DNA of 11,126 nt from Candidatus Cloacimonadota bacterium (GCA_014384665.1 JACNFI010000413.1:1-11126), one strand, 5' to 3'. Positions 1 through 5,500 are shown, counted from the stretch's first letter. The notes: generated from the sequence alone by a model not told the origin. A program made the numbers and translations.

Positions 1-393
1 AGAAAAATCCAAATAGCAACCTGTGCATTACTTCTGGAACTCGCCAATGCAGATAGTGATTTCGCAGATGTTGAACGAGAAAGTATAATCTCAATTTTAA
101 AAAATAATTTCCAATTTTCAGATGAAGAAACAGATGCACTTATAAAAGAAACTGAAAACGAACTTAAGGAAAGTATTGACTTGTGGCAATTTACAAATCT
201 CATCAACCAGAATTTCTCTGTTGATGAAAAAGAGAAAATATTAGAAAATGCCTGGAAAATTATCTATGCTGACAAAAGATTAGACCAATATGAAGATTAT
301 CTTATTCATAAGATTGCAAATCTATTAAGATTAAATCATAAGCAACTTATTAAAACAAAATTGAAAGTGCGAGAAAATGAAAAAAGAGATTAA
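1..393 (+). CDS. TerB-like (tellurite resistance B family) protein, 5' end outside window
   Basis: The frame is open from base 1 with no stop, so the 130 codons visible are the C-terminal part of a larger protein; the TTG at 181 is internal. The translation reads ATCALLLELANADSDF...ERESI, then DLWQFTNLIN, then ILENAWKIIYADKRLDQYED, then LIHKIANLLRL. This is the all-helical TerB fold (PF05099-like): two helical repeats, each with an acidic A(N/D)AD or YADKRLD turn that in TerB proteins can bind metal. The function in this lineage is unknown; such stand-alone TerB domains are common and tellurite resistance should not be assumed. The gene overlaps the HD-domain gene by 17 bp in another frame, which implies translational coupling. 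Seen: the motifs and the open frame. Inferred: a cytoplasmic, possibly metal-binding accessory protein. Confidence 0.75.
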   Translation, partial: RKIQIATCALLLELANADSDFADVERESIISILKNNFQFSDEETDALIKETENELKESIDLWQFTNLINQNFSVDEKEKILENAWKIIYADKRLDQYEDYLIHKIANLLRLNHKQLIKTKLKVRENEKRD

Positions 394-919
394 AAAATTA
401 TGGCCTGAATTAAATTGGATAAAGAATGAGGATTTGCGGGAAAGAGTTGCTGCCACTTGGGAATTAGCATTTGAGAAAAGTGTGCTTACACCTGAAGATT
501 TGGAAAGGATTCCTTTTACCCTTCTTGTAGAAGATTGCAAAGTTAGTTTTATGGCTCACAAACGAGCTGTTGTTCATATTGCTTACGAATCTGCTAAAGT
601 TATGCAAAAATTCTTTGGTGATAATCTGCCTATAAATCTTGATGTTGTGCTTGCAGGTGCAATATTAGCTGATGTTGGCAAACTTGTAGAATATGAAAAG
701 GATGGAGACACTATAAAATTTAGTAAATCTGGTACATTGCTAAGACATGCTTTCACTGGTGTTTCTCTTGCACAAGTGTGTGGAGTTCCTGATGAAGTCT
801 GTCATATAATTGCAGTGCATTCCAAAGAAGGTGATGCTTTTAAACGAACTACAGAAGGATTGATTGTTCACCACGCTGATTTTATGGCTTATTTGCCTTT
901 TAAGAATGAGAAAGGGTAA
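377..919 (+). CDS. HD-domain (phosphohydrolase-like) protein with altered HD motif
   Basis: 180 residues. The start ATG lies inside the end of the TerB-like gene. The candidate metal ligands of the HD superfamily are H61 (FMAHKRAV), D99 (LADVGKLVEY), H124 (LLRHAFTG), H143/H148 (CHIIAVHSKEG) and D168 (VHHADFMAY). The GxxLxDVGKLxEY pattern is typical of HD phosphohydrolases. However, the His of the signature HD pair is Ala98, so the usual H...HD...D set reads H...AD...D. The rest of the metal-binding pattern is kept, so it may still bind one metal, may have changed chemistry, or may be a regulatory relic. The substrate cannot be told from sequence. The last 14 bp overlap the start of the four-cysteine protein gene, so this is the middle gene of a compact operon. 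The family call is fairly sure; catalytic activity is not. Confidence 0.75.
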   Translation: MKKEIKKLWPELNWIKNEDLRERVAATWELAFEKSVLTPEDLERIPFTLLVEDCKVSFMAHKRAVVHIAYESAKVMQKFFGDNLPINLDVVLAGAILADVGKLVEYEKDGDTIKFSKSGTLLRHAFTGVSLAQVCGVPDEVCHIIAVHSKEGDAFKRTTEGLIVHHADFMAYLPFKNEKG

Positions 920-1118
920 TTCAAATAATATTTGTAAATGGTATGTAACCTGTCCAATAAAATATTTTACTGACAAAGGTAAGTTAGAATCCTATTGGGT
1001 CGAAAATTACTGCTTAAAAAGTAATAAAAATTGTGTCCGGTATCACTTGGAAGAAAACGGAAAATACCATCCAGATAATATGCTGCCAGATGGGACGATT
1101 CGGGAAGATTTAATCTGA
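906..1118 (+). CDS. Small four-cysteine protein (70 aa), unknown function
   Basis: I chose ATG 906, which gives MRKGNSNNICKWYVTCPIKY. A start at 864 would lie deep inside the HD gene and add a hydrophobic leader lacking any conserved look. The protein has four cysteines, C10, C16, C36 and C43 (Cx5Cx19Cx6C), a CKWYVTCPIKYF head, a GKLESYWVENYC middle and a conserved-looking KYHPDNMLPDGT tail. The spacing could hold zinc or an Fe-S cluster, but this is inference. I recall similar small proteins being annotated loosely as 'uracil-DNA glycosylase' without containing that fold; I would not assign that function. It overlaps the HD gene by 14 bp and ends the operon. A second copy of only its C-terminal tail lies at 4269-4334, just before a DUF2007 gene. 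Confidence 0.7.
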   Translation: MRKGNSNNICKWYVTCPIKYFTDKGKLESYWVENYCLKSNKNCVRYHLEENGKYHPDNMLPDGTIREDLI

Positions 1119-1177
1119 ATAATGGTTTATATAGACTAAAGGTTTAGCTATGGGTGTAAAATATAAAAGTGAAATCC

Positions 1178-1191
1178 ACGACATATGTCGT
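1178..1191. repeat. Perfect 14-bp palindrome ACGACATATGTCGT
   Basis: A perfect dyad (ACGACAT / ATGTCGT) about 85 bp upstream of the lipoprotein gene. A second dyad with the same CACGACAT...ATGTCG core lies 41 bp downstream. The pair could be operator sites for a dimeric regulator, or two members of a short dispersed palindromic repeat family; there is no T-run after either, so a terminator is unlikely. Confidence 0.5.
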
Positions 1192-1218
1192 ATATCATAC
1201 CAAATTTGGGTGGGTTCA

Positions 1219-1232
1219 CGACATTAATGTCG
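1219..1232. repeat. Perfect 14-bp palindrome CGACATTAATGTCG
   Basis: Second perfect dyad between the four-cysteine gene and the lipoprotein gene. It shares CACGACAT and ATGTCG with the dyad at 1178 but has two more central bases. It is 44 bp before the lipoprotein start. A regulatory or repeat role is inference from its symmetry and position. Confidence 0.5.
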
Positions 1233-1265
1233 GGGGTACATACGTTAATGGCAAAATTAATATAG

Positions 1266-1273
1266 AAAAGGAG
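1266..1273 (+). promoter_or_regulatory. Ribosome binding site of the lipoprotein gene
   Basis: AAAAGGAG ends only 2 nt before the first ATG (1276) and 5 nt before the second (1279). The spacing favours the second ATG as the main start, although the difference is a single Met. Confidence 0.6.
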
Positions 1274-1275
1274 TT

Positions 1276-2751
1276 ATGATGGTTAAAAGAATATTTTTTG
1301 GATTTTTTTGTATATCTGTATTATCTATTATGTCGTGTTCTTATTCTTCTTATTCTGTAAATTATAAACCATATCTAGCCCCAAGAAAACCAAAACCAAC
1401 AACTTATAACATTCCTATTTACCCATTAGATTATAAAGTTCCTGCAAATGCAAAAATTTTAGGTAAAGTTTATATTGGAATGAACTATGGTTTTACTTCC
1501 TCCTCTGTAACACCTGATGATGCTATGTATGAACTCAAAAAAATCGCCTTAGATAAAGGAGCAGATGCAATTAAGTTAACTAGAATTATTAAACCAGATT
1601 ATTTTATTAGCTCGATTTATAGATTTGAAGCTAATTTAATTATTTTCGATTTCAAAAACTGGGATAAAATTGATTTTACTGAGGGTAAATTTAGGCAATA
1701 TCTTGATAAAAATTATGATATATTAAATCAGATTGAAGGTATTTGGACATTAACTGAAGATAATAGTTACAAAATTGGAATAATAAAAGATAATGAAACG
1801 AACAATAGAGATTTTGTTGCTTTTATTTTAGAAACGAGTAACCCTTTATGGAAGTCCAAACAAGTAAAAATTGAATTCTTTAATACAGTTTATAAAAAAG
1901 TTTTTACAGCATTTTATTATATGGGTGATCATTCACAACAAAGAACAACCACATTAATAAATGAATATGGCTTACTTGAGATGGATTTAAAAGATATTTA
2001 TCAAAATCAATTGAGAGTTGTATTTATTAAAAATTATCCCAAAAATATTGATATAGACAACAATCCAATATTTGGTGAAAATGAATTAGAGATTATGACA
2101 ACAGGTAGTGGTTGTTTGCTTTCTGAGACGGGACTAGTTATTACAAACTATCACATAATTTATGGAAAGGAAGAATATGAAGTATATTTCCCCACAATTG
2201 ATAAATCTTTTAGTGCTACGATCATCCTTAAAGATAGAAATAACGATTTAGCTTTATTAAAAATAAATAATTTTAATTATTCAGAATTATTTAACAACGA
2301 AATTCCTTTCAAAATTATAAAATCAGAAAAGATAGATATTGGTGAAGAAACATTCACTTTAGGTTTCCCATTAGGAGAGCTGTTGGGTAAAGAAGCTAAA
2401 TTATCAAAAGGCGTCATTACATCAAAGTATGGTCTTCAAGATGATCCAATATTATTTCAAATAGATAATCCAATACAGCCAGGTAATAGTGGTGGTCCTT
2501 TATTTAATAAAAATGGTAACTTAATTGGAGTTATTGTTTCTTCGTTGAATGCAAAATATTTCTATGAAAATGCTTCGATAATTCCACAAAATGTTAACTT
2601 TGCCATAAAATCAGATTACCTTTTAAATCTGATTTCAATGCTTCCTGAGTACGATGAAATTAATAATAGAAAAAATAACTTAACTAATAAAAAATTAGTA
2701 GATCAGATTAAAATATTAAAAAATTATGCAGTTACTATTAAGACAAAATAG
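1276..2751 (+). CDS. Lipoprotein with C-terminal trypsin/HtrA-like serine protease domain
   Basis: 491 residues. The N-terminus is a lipoprotein signal: hydrophobic residues 5-19, then the lipobox IMSC with Cys21 as the lipidated residue. Residues about 48-125 form a small alpha/beta domain (AKILGKVYIGMNYGF...ALDKGADAIKL...) resembling lipoprotein domains that read '..A...GAdAI'. A middle region (about 155-260, QIEGIW...YKIGIIK...) is beta-rich and not recognised. From about 278 a chymotrypsin-fold S1C protease follows: GSGCLLSETG, TNYHII with His293, NDLALL with Asp324, and PIQPGNSGGPLF with Ser405, so the full triad is present. The last ~60 residues hold no PDZ domain, unlike DegP/DegQ. Expected at the envelope, anchored by lipid, cleaving or sensing misfolded proteins; this is inference. 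The codon use is very AT-rich. It lies in a block that looks inserted between older operon genes. Confidence 0.85.
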   Translation: MMVKRIFFGFFCISVLSIMSCSYSSYSVNYKPYLAPRKPKPTTYNIPIYPLDYKVPANAKILGKVYIGMNYGFTSSSVTPDDAMYELKKIALDKGADAIKLTRIIKPDYFISSIYRFEANLIIFDFKNWDKIDFTEGKFRQYLDKNYDILNQIEGIWTLTEDNSYKIGIIKDNETNNRDFVAFILETSNPLWKSKQVKIEFFNTVYKKVFTAFYYMGDHSQQRTTTLINEYGLLEMDLKDIYQNQLRVVFIKNYPKNIDIDNNPIFGENELEIMTTGSGCLLSETGLVITNYHIIYGKEEYEVYFPTIDKSFSATIILKDRNNDLALLKINNFNYSELFNNEIPFKIIKSEKIDIGEETFTLGFPLGELLGKEAKLSKGVITSKYGLQDDPILFQIDNPIQPGNSGGPLFNKNGNLIGVIVSSLNAKYFYENASIIPQNVNFAIKSDYLLNLISMLPEYDEINNRKNNLTNKKLVDQIKILKNYAVTIKTK

Positions 2752-2758
2752 ATTGGAA

Positions 2759-2869
2759 ATGTCTAATGAGTTTGTTAATTTATTACCAATTATTTTATTA
2801 ATTGGTTTGATTTCGAAATCAGATAAGCTAAAATTCATTTTACTGGATAAGGAGATTACACAATGTTAA
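2759..2869 (+). CDS. Possible 36-aa hydrophobic small protein
   Basis: An ATG frame starting 7 bp after the protease gene encodes 36 residues with one hydrophobic stretch (FVNLLPIILLIGLI) and a charged tail ending KEITQC. A single-membrane-span peptide is possible. The ribosome site before it is weak (TTGGAA) and AT-rich sequence yields such frames by chance. A better Shine-Dalgarno (AAGGAG at about 2850) lies before an ATG at 2863, but that frame ends after seven codons. Confidence 0.2.
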   Translation: MSNEFVNLLPIILLIGLISKSDKLKFILLDKEITQC

Positions 2870-2900
2870 AGGTTACCAAACTATAAAGAAATATATATAA

Positions 2901-3002
2901 GAATCTGAAATTAACTTGAACAAACCTATAAAAAGCATTCCTCAAGCGCCTGAAAAAGAAGTAGATGAAATTTTTAGATTTATGTTAGGAATCACTGATT
3001 GA
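2901..3002 (+). other. Open remnant encoding a C-terminal-looking peptide; otherwise non-coding 2870-3077
   Basis: Between the protease gene and the DUF5677-like gene the only coding-like stretch is an open frame with no ATG (TTG at 2916) giving ...KPIKSIPQAPEKEVDEIF and ending GITD. It reads like the end of a soluble protein whose 5' part is lost: just upstream, a good Shine-Dalgarno and ATG (2863) lead only to seven codons. I do not recognise the family. It may be debris of a deleted gene. Confidence 0.25.
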
Positions 3003-3019
3003 AAAAAGCCACTAAGACC

Positions 3020-3043
3020 GTATCCACGCAAAGCGTGGTATAC
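3020..3043. repeat. Hairpin, CCACGC-AAA-GCGTGG core
   Basis: The stem GTAT/CCACGC and GCGTGG/T/ATAC has one bulged base and an AAA loop. It lies 34 bp before the DUF5677-like gene. No T-run follows, so this is more likely a REP-type palindrome or a 5' leader hairpin than a terminator. The 10-mer TGAAAAAAGC occurs on both sides of it (about 3000 and 3057). Confidence 0.45.
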
Positions 3044-3077
3044 ACAATCGTTATATGAAAAAAGCTTAAGGAGTATT

Positions 3078-3812
3078 ATGGATTGGGTTAATAAGTTTTC
3101 TGAAACTGAAAAGTTGTTTAATGAAATAGGTGTTTTATTGAAAAATGAATCCTTTAAGAAATCCCAAGTTGTTGAAGTTTTTGCTTTAACAGCTTTAAGG
3201 ATGTGTAGAGAAAATGCAGGGGCTATAAAAATATTACTGCAAAATGGTTTTTACTGCGAATTGATGATGATTATTAGACATCAAATTGAATTAATGTTTC
3301 GCTTAAATTGGATAAACTCAGAAACAGATAGTAAAGAAAGAATTGTTCGGACAAATAAAATTGAAGCTGATGCATATAGAGCTTTTCAAGCAGAAATTAC
3401 AAATCTCAGAAGTAATAGAAGTAGACGTTTTTTTAATGAAGATTTCATAAAAAAAGCACAAAAAATCATTGATGATATTAAAAGCGAAAATCCACAATTA
3501 TTAGCAGATAATGGGAATTTTATGAGACTTGAAAAAAATGAGACAATGGCTGGTGACTTGAGAGAAAAATATTATCCTCAATATCGCTATTTATGTATGT
3601 TCACACATCCAAATCCATCATTAAGAGAATTTCATCTAACAGCAAATCAAGGAAAAGATATATTCAAATCATTTGAACAAAGTTATATTTATGCTATGAA
3701 AGTATTTAAGATAAATTTAAATATTATAATAAATCTTCTAGGAAACCAACTTAAAAATATGAAAAAGATAAAAGAAATTCAACAAATATTTAATGAGTTT
3801 GTTGGTGAATGA
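3078..3812 (+). CDS. DUF5677-like helical protein, function unknown
   Basis: 244 residues, preceded by a clear AAGGAG 4 nt before the ATG. The sequence is nearly all helical and has no signal peptide or membrane span. The features that suggest DUF5677 (PF18928) are residues about 37-79, where an ALRMCRENAGAIKILLQNGF helix leads to YCELMMIIRHQIELMFRLNW (Arg67, His68), and YRYLCMFTHPNPSLREFH near 170-187 with His177-Pro178. In this family such Arg/His positions look conserved, but no biochemical role is established. The gene stands alone between remnants, with a frameshifted gene after it. That is typical of an accessory region and may indicate horizontal acquisition. Family call moderate; a defence role is possible but unsupported by the sequence. 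Confidence 0.6.
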   Translation: MDWVNKFSETEKLFNEIGVLLKNESFKKSQVVEVFALTALRMCRENAGAIKILLQNGFYCELMMIIRHQIELMFRLNWINSETDSKERIVRTNKIEADAYRAFQAEITNLRSNRSRRFFNEDFIKKAQKIIDDIKSENPQLLADNGNFMRLEKNETMAGDLREKYYPQYRYLCMFTHPNPSLREFHLTANQGKDIFKSFEQSYIYAMKVFKINLNIIINLLGNQLKNMKKIKEIQQIFNEFVGE

Positions 3813-3883
3813 TAAATTGAAGTAAAATAATGTTGTGCGAGAACACATATGAAAATTTAAGTAAAATATTTTAGAGGTTGAAA

Positions 3884-4262
3884 ATGCAAAATACAATTAA
3901 TACATTTTTGACAATATGGAGAGCAATATTATCATACATCCTCAAAAACTGAGAAACCTTGTTTAACCTACATTATTCAAATAGTTCATGAACATGCTAA
4001 ACCAAATATCAAGGCTCTGAAATTAGTATGTATTCCTAATGGTCAGCTTTATTCATATTATGGGAAAAGTATTTTTAAAAGTGGTAAAGGAGGTTATGCT
4101 AAAGGGAAAGATTTTCGTTATAATTACTCTGCTGAACCTTATTATAAAATTTTATCAGAAAGATACAAAGAGAAATTGTTTAGAATTAAATTAAAATATT
4201 TAGCCAAAGGTTTAAACACAGAAGACATTACTTATCTTTCAGATGTCCCTGTTCATTTTTAA
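3884..4262 (+). pseudogene. Frameshifted unrecognised gene
   Basis: ATG 3884 (after AGAGGTTGAAA) opens a frame that stops at 3950-3952. A second frame, open from 3912 to the stop at 4260-4262, encodes about 116 codons: ...EKPCLTYIIQIVHEHAK, then LVCIPNGQLYSYYGKSIF, a Gly/Lys-rich loop and EPYYKILSERYKEKLF, ending SDVPVHF. That frame has no ATG of its own, and its only upstream start is in the other frame. A single-base change between 3912 and 3949 would join them into a protein of about 125 residues. The family is not recognised. It could be a true pseudogene, a sequencing or assembly indel, or programmed frameshifting. Its end lies 6 nt before the tail remnant of the four-cysteine gene. Confidence 0.5.
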
Positions 4263-4268
4263 TTTTAA

Positions 4269-4334
4269 GAAAAAGGTAAATACCATCCTGATAATATGCT
4301 GCCTGATGGAACAACTCCAAAAGGGTTACAATAA
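4269..4334 (+). pseudogene. Orphan C-terminal tail of a second four-cysteine protein gene
   Basis: This frame encodes EKGKYHPDNMLPDGTTPKGL Q and a stop. Thirteen consecutive residues (GKYHPDNMLPDGT) match residues 52-64 of the protein at 906-1118, and both tails have the same length to the stop. The DNA differs only at third codon positions over those 13 codons. Upstream in this frame are stops at 4266 and 4260, so the head with the four cysteines is gone. It is therefore the tail of a homologue that diverged while still coding, left as a scar next to the DUF2007 gene. Confidence 0.75.
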
Positions 4335-4383
4335 AATCTTCAATAATAATTATTAAAATGTACCAGAAGTCGAAAAAATAAAG

Positions 4384-4602
4384 ATGGAAGAAAAATGGGT
4401 AATAATTTTTTATGCTCAAGGACAAATAGAAGCATTCATTATTAAGGGAAAACTTGAGAGTAATGGAATTCCAGTAGTATTAAAACAGGAAGCTATTGGA
4501 AAAATTTATGGACTGACTTTAGATGGTTTGGGAGAAGTTAAGGTTCTGGTTCCGGAATCTTACAGGGATAAAGCTATAAAAATTTTAAAAGAAAGCAAGT
4601 AA
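4384..4602 (+). CDS. DUF2007 family small protein (putative signal transducing)
   Basis: 72 residues, close to the usual length of the DUF2007 domain (PF09413). The pattern is characteristic: W-hydrophobic strand at the start, then GQIEAFIIKGKLESNGIPVV, a Leu-Asp-Gly-Leu-Gly turn, EVKVLVPESY, and a last helix DKAIKILKES. The family has a small ferredoxin-like alpha/beta fold; its role is not established although it is named 'putative signal transducing protein'. No signal peptide. The upstream ribosome site is weak (AAATAAAG). The neighbouring tail remnant at 4269-4334 suggests that this gene once followed a four-cysteine gene directly, as part of the same operon as 1-1118. Confidence 0.85.
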   Translation: MEEKWVIIFYAQGQIEAFIIKGKLESNGIPVVLKQEAIGKIYGLTLDGLGEVKVLVPESYRDKAIKILKESK

Positions 4603-4645
4603 ATAAACAAAAGTAGCTAACCGTAAGAGAAGAATATCATTTAAT

Positions 4646-4718
4646 TCAAGTTTCGCAGGATGGAAATTACTTAAAAAAATCATATTTTACCTTTTATAAT
4701 ATATTCTTCGAAAGATGA
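4646..4718. repeat. 73-bp repeat element, copy 1
   Basis: A 47-bp stretch (4656-4702, CAGGATGGAAATTACTTAAA...) is identical to 5209-5255. The left end is TCAAGTTTCGCAG, exactly the reverse complement of the right end of copy 2 (5259-5271). The right end here (CTTCGAAAGATGA) is a weaker match. The full element therefore seems to have terminal inverted repeats of about 13 bp. It is non-coding. Confidence 0.7.
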
Positions 4719-4755
4719 GTAAGATTTAAATTAATTTCTAAATCATAATTTCTAA

Positions 4756-4828
4756 TTTACCCCGTTAGATATTCATCACTTTAGATTTTTTTACTATATC
4801 AAACAGTAAAATTATCTAACGGGGTGAA
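4756..4828. repeat. Palindromic element, TTTACCCCGTTAGATA arms, copy 1
   Basis: Left arm TTTACCCCGTTAGATA (4756-4771) and right arm TATCTAACGGGGTGAA (4813-4828), complementary over 16 positions with one G-T pair, around a 41-nt AT-rich centre. The centre itself contains TTTTACT / AGTAAAA. One of four copies of this family in the window. The loop is too long for a terminator. Confidence 0.75.
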
Positions 4829-4905
4829 CAAATAAAATGTCAAAACTTAAATGTCAAAGTAATTTTTTCTTCCTTGATTTAATTACAATTGATGAGAAAA
4901 TTAAA

Positions 4906-4975
4906 TTTACCCCGTTAGATAATTTCATACATATCAGAAAGAATATCTAATAGCATTAATATCTAACGGGGTTAA
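4906..4975. repeat. Palindromic element, TTTACCCCGTTAGATA arms, copy 2
   Basis: Left arm 4906-4921 is the perfect 16-mer; right arm TATCTAACGGGGTTAA (4960-4975) has one mismatch. The centre is 38 nt. It sits inside the four-helix-bundle pseudogene. Excising 66 nt (4906-4971) rejoins that gene's reading frame, so this copy is an insertion. Confidence 0.8.
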
Positions 4976-5043
4976 GTTCATTAGCTTCTTTCCAATAAAT
5001 TTTTGCTTCATCTTTTAATTGTGGAACTGCTTTTGAAATCATC

Positions 5044-5077
5044 CTCATCTGGCTACGGCTTCCTTCGCCAAGACGAG
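5044..5077. repeat. 34-bp palindromic repeat inserted in frame in the pseudogene
   Basis: CTCATCTGGC and GCCAAGACGAG are complementary apart from one mismatch and one bulge, around a 13-nt loop. In the minus-strand four-helix-bundle frame it encodes extra residues (LGEGSRSQMR) between HWSR and MISKAVP, where the family normally has none, without shifting the frame. REP-like; a different family from the TTTACCCCGTTAGATA elements. Confidence 0.6.
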
Positions 5078-5198
5078 ACCAATGTTTTGATTCTTTAGAC
5101 TCCTTTTTGCAAATACCTATTTTATGTTCGAAATTTCTTTTTATTTGCCATTTGTCATTTGAAATTTCATTAGAAATTAGATATTTTTAATTAGTTAT

Positions 5199-5271
5199 TC
5201 AAATTCCACAGGATGGAAATTACTTAAAAAAATCATATTTTACCTTTTATAATATCTACTGCGAAACTTGA
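5199..5271. repeat. 73-bp repeat element, copy 2
   Basis: Shares a 47-bp identical core (5209-5255) with copy 1 at 4656-4702. Its right end CTGCGAAACTTGA (5259-5271) is the exact reverse complement of the left end of copy 1. Its own left end (TCAAATTCCACAG) matches at 10 of 13 positions. It replaces the expected 5' part of the four-helix-bundle pseudogene. Confidence 0.7.
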
Positions 5272-5329
5272 GTCATTTAAATAATAAGTTGCCTTATAGA
5301 ATGATTTGAAAAGAAGTAAACTGATTTTG

Positions 5330-5356
5330 TTGACAATATTTAATGGTGAATATTAT
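5330..5356 (+). promoter_or_regulatory. Possible promoter, TTGACA / TATTAT
   Basis: TTGACA (5330-5335) is followed after 15 bp by TATTAT (5351-5356), about 250 bp before hflK. The spacing is short for a sigma-70-type promoter, and promoters in FCB bacteria often differ, so this is only a candidate in AT-rich sequence. Confidence 0.2.
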
Positions 5357-5373
5357 TTTAGTTATATGGAAAA

Positions 5374-5500
5374 TAAACCCTGTTCGATGTTTACCCTGTT
5401 GGATCCGCCAGCTGGCGGATTATCTAACAGGGTTTACCCGCACCATCAATGGATTGGTGTGGGGGTATTGGTGTGAGGGTGTACTATCTAACGGGGTAAA
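5374..5500. repeat. Nested palindromic elements of the TTTACCCCGTTAGATA family, copy 3
   Basis: An inner pair, TTTACCCTGTTGGAT (5390-5404) and TATCTAACAGGGTTTA (5421-5436), carries matching C-to-T / G-to-A changes, so pairing is kept. A further left-arm variant TAAACCCTGTTCGAT (5374-5388) and a consensus right arm TATCTAACGGGGTAAA (5485-5500) lie outside it. Between the inner and outer right arms is CACCA...TGGTG (5441-5459). It looks like one element inserted within another. Confidence 0.6.
5403..5420. repeat. Perfect 18-bp palindrome ATCCGCCAGCTGGCGGAT
   Basis: Occupies exactly the loop of the inner TTTACCC... palindrome. It is GC-rich and perfectly self-complementary, unlike its surroundings, so it is probably a separate REP-type repeat that inserted into or was captured by the larger element. 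Confidence 0.65.

Larger units (their letters stand above)
4854..5155 (-). pseudogene. Four-helix-bundle protein (23S rRNA IVS-type) pseudogene broken by two palindromes
   Basis: On the minus strand the frame reads NFEHKIGICKKESKESKHW, then an 11-12 codon insert, then MISKAVPQLKDEAKIYWKEA and NEL. It then runs into NPVRY and a stop encoded by a palindromic arm. Removing the palindrome (about 4906-4971) restores NELNLIFSSIV and a short lysine-rich tail, stopping at 4854-4856. HKIGIC, ESKESKHW, the Lys-Glu-Ala and LIFSSI segments are characteristic of the four-helix-bundle family (TIGR02436/PF05635), widespread in FCB and candidate-phylum genomes. The N-terminal helices are missing; a 73-bp repeat lies where they should be. 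The extra codons after HW coincide with the palindrome at 5044-5077. Not functional. Confidence 0.7.

Noticed and set aside
864..905. An earlier start (864) for the four-cysteine protein
   Set aside because: It would extend far into the HD gene and add a hydrophobic leader that does not fit the compact CKWYVTC head; ATG 906 fits the short-overlap style of the operon.
906..1118. Uracil-DNA glycosylase
   Set aside because: At 70 residues it lacks the glycosylase motifs and fold size; I suspect that name is a loose database label for these small proteins.
3908..3932. TTGACA...TATTAT promoter
   Set aside because: Only 13 bp separate the boxes and they lie within the frameshifted gene; expected by chance in AT-rich DNA.
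4646..5271. A 626-bp insertion sequence bounded by 13-bp inverted repeats
   Set aside because: No transposase frame lies inside, and both ends belong to separate copies of the same 73-bp repeat, which explains the inverted match more simply.
4646..5500. CRISPR array
   Set aside because: The repeats are palindromic elements of several kinds at irregular spacing, with no regular spacers and no cas genes.
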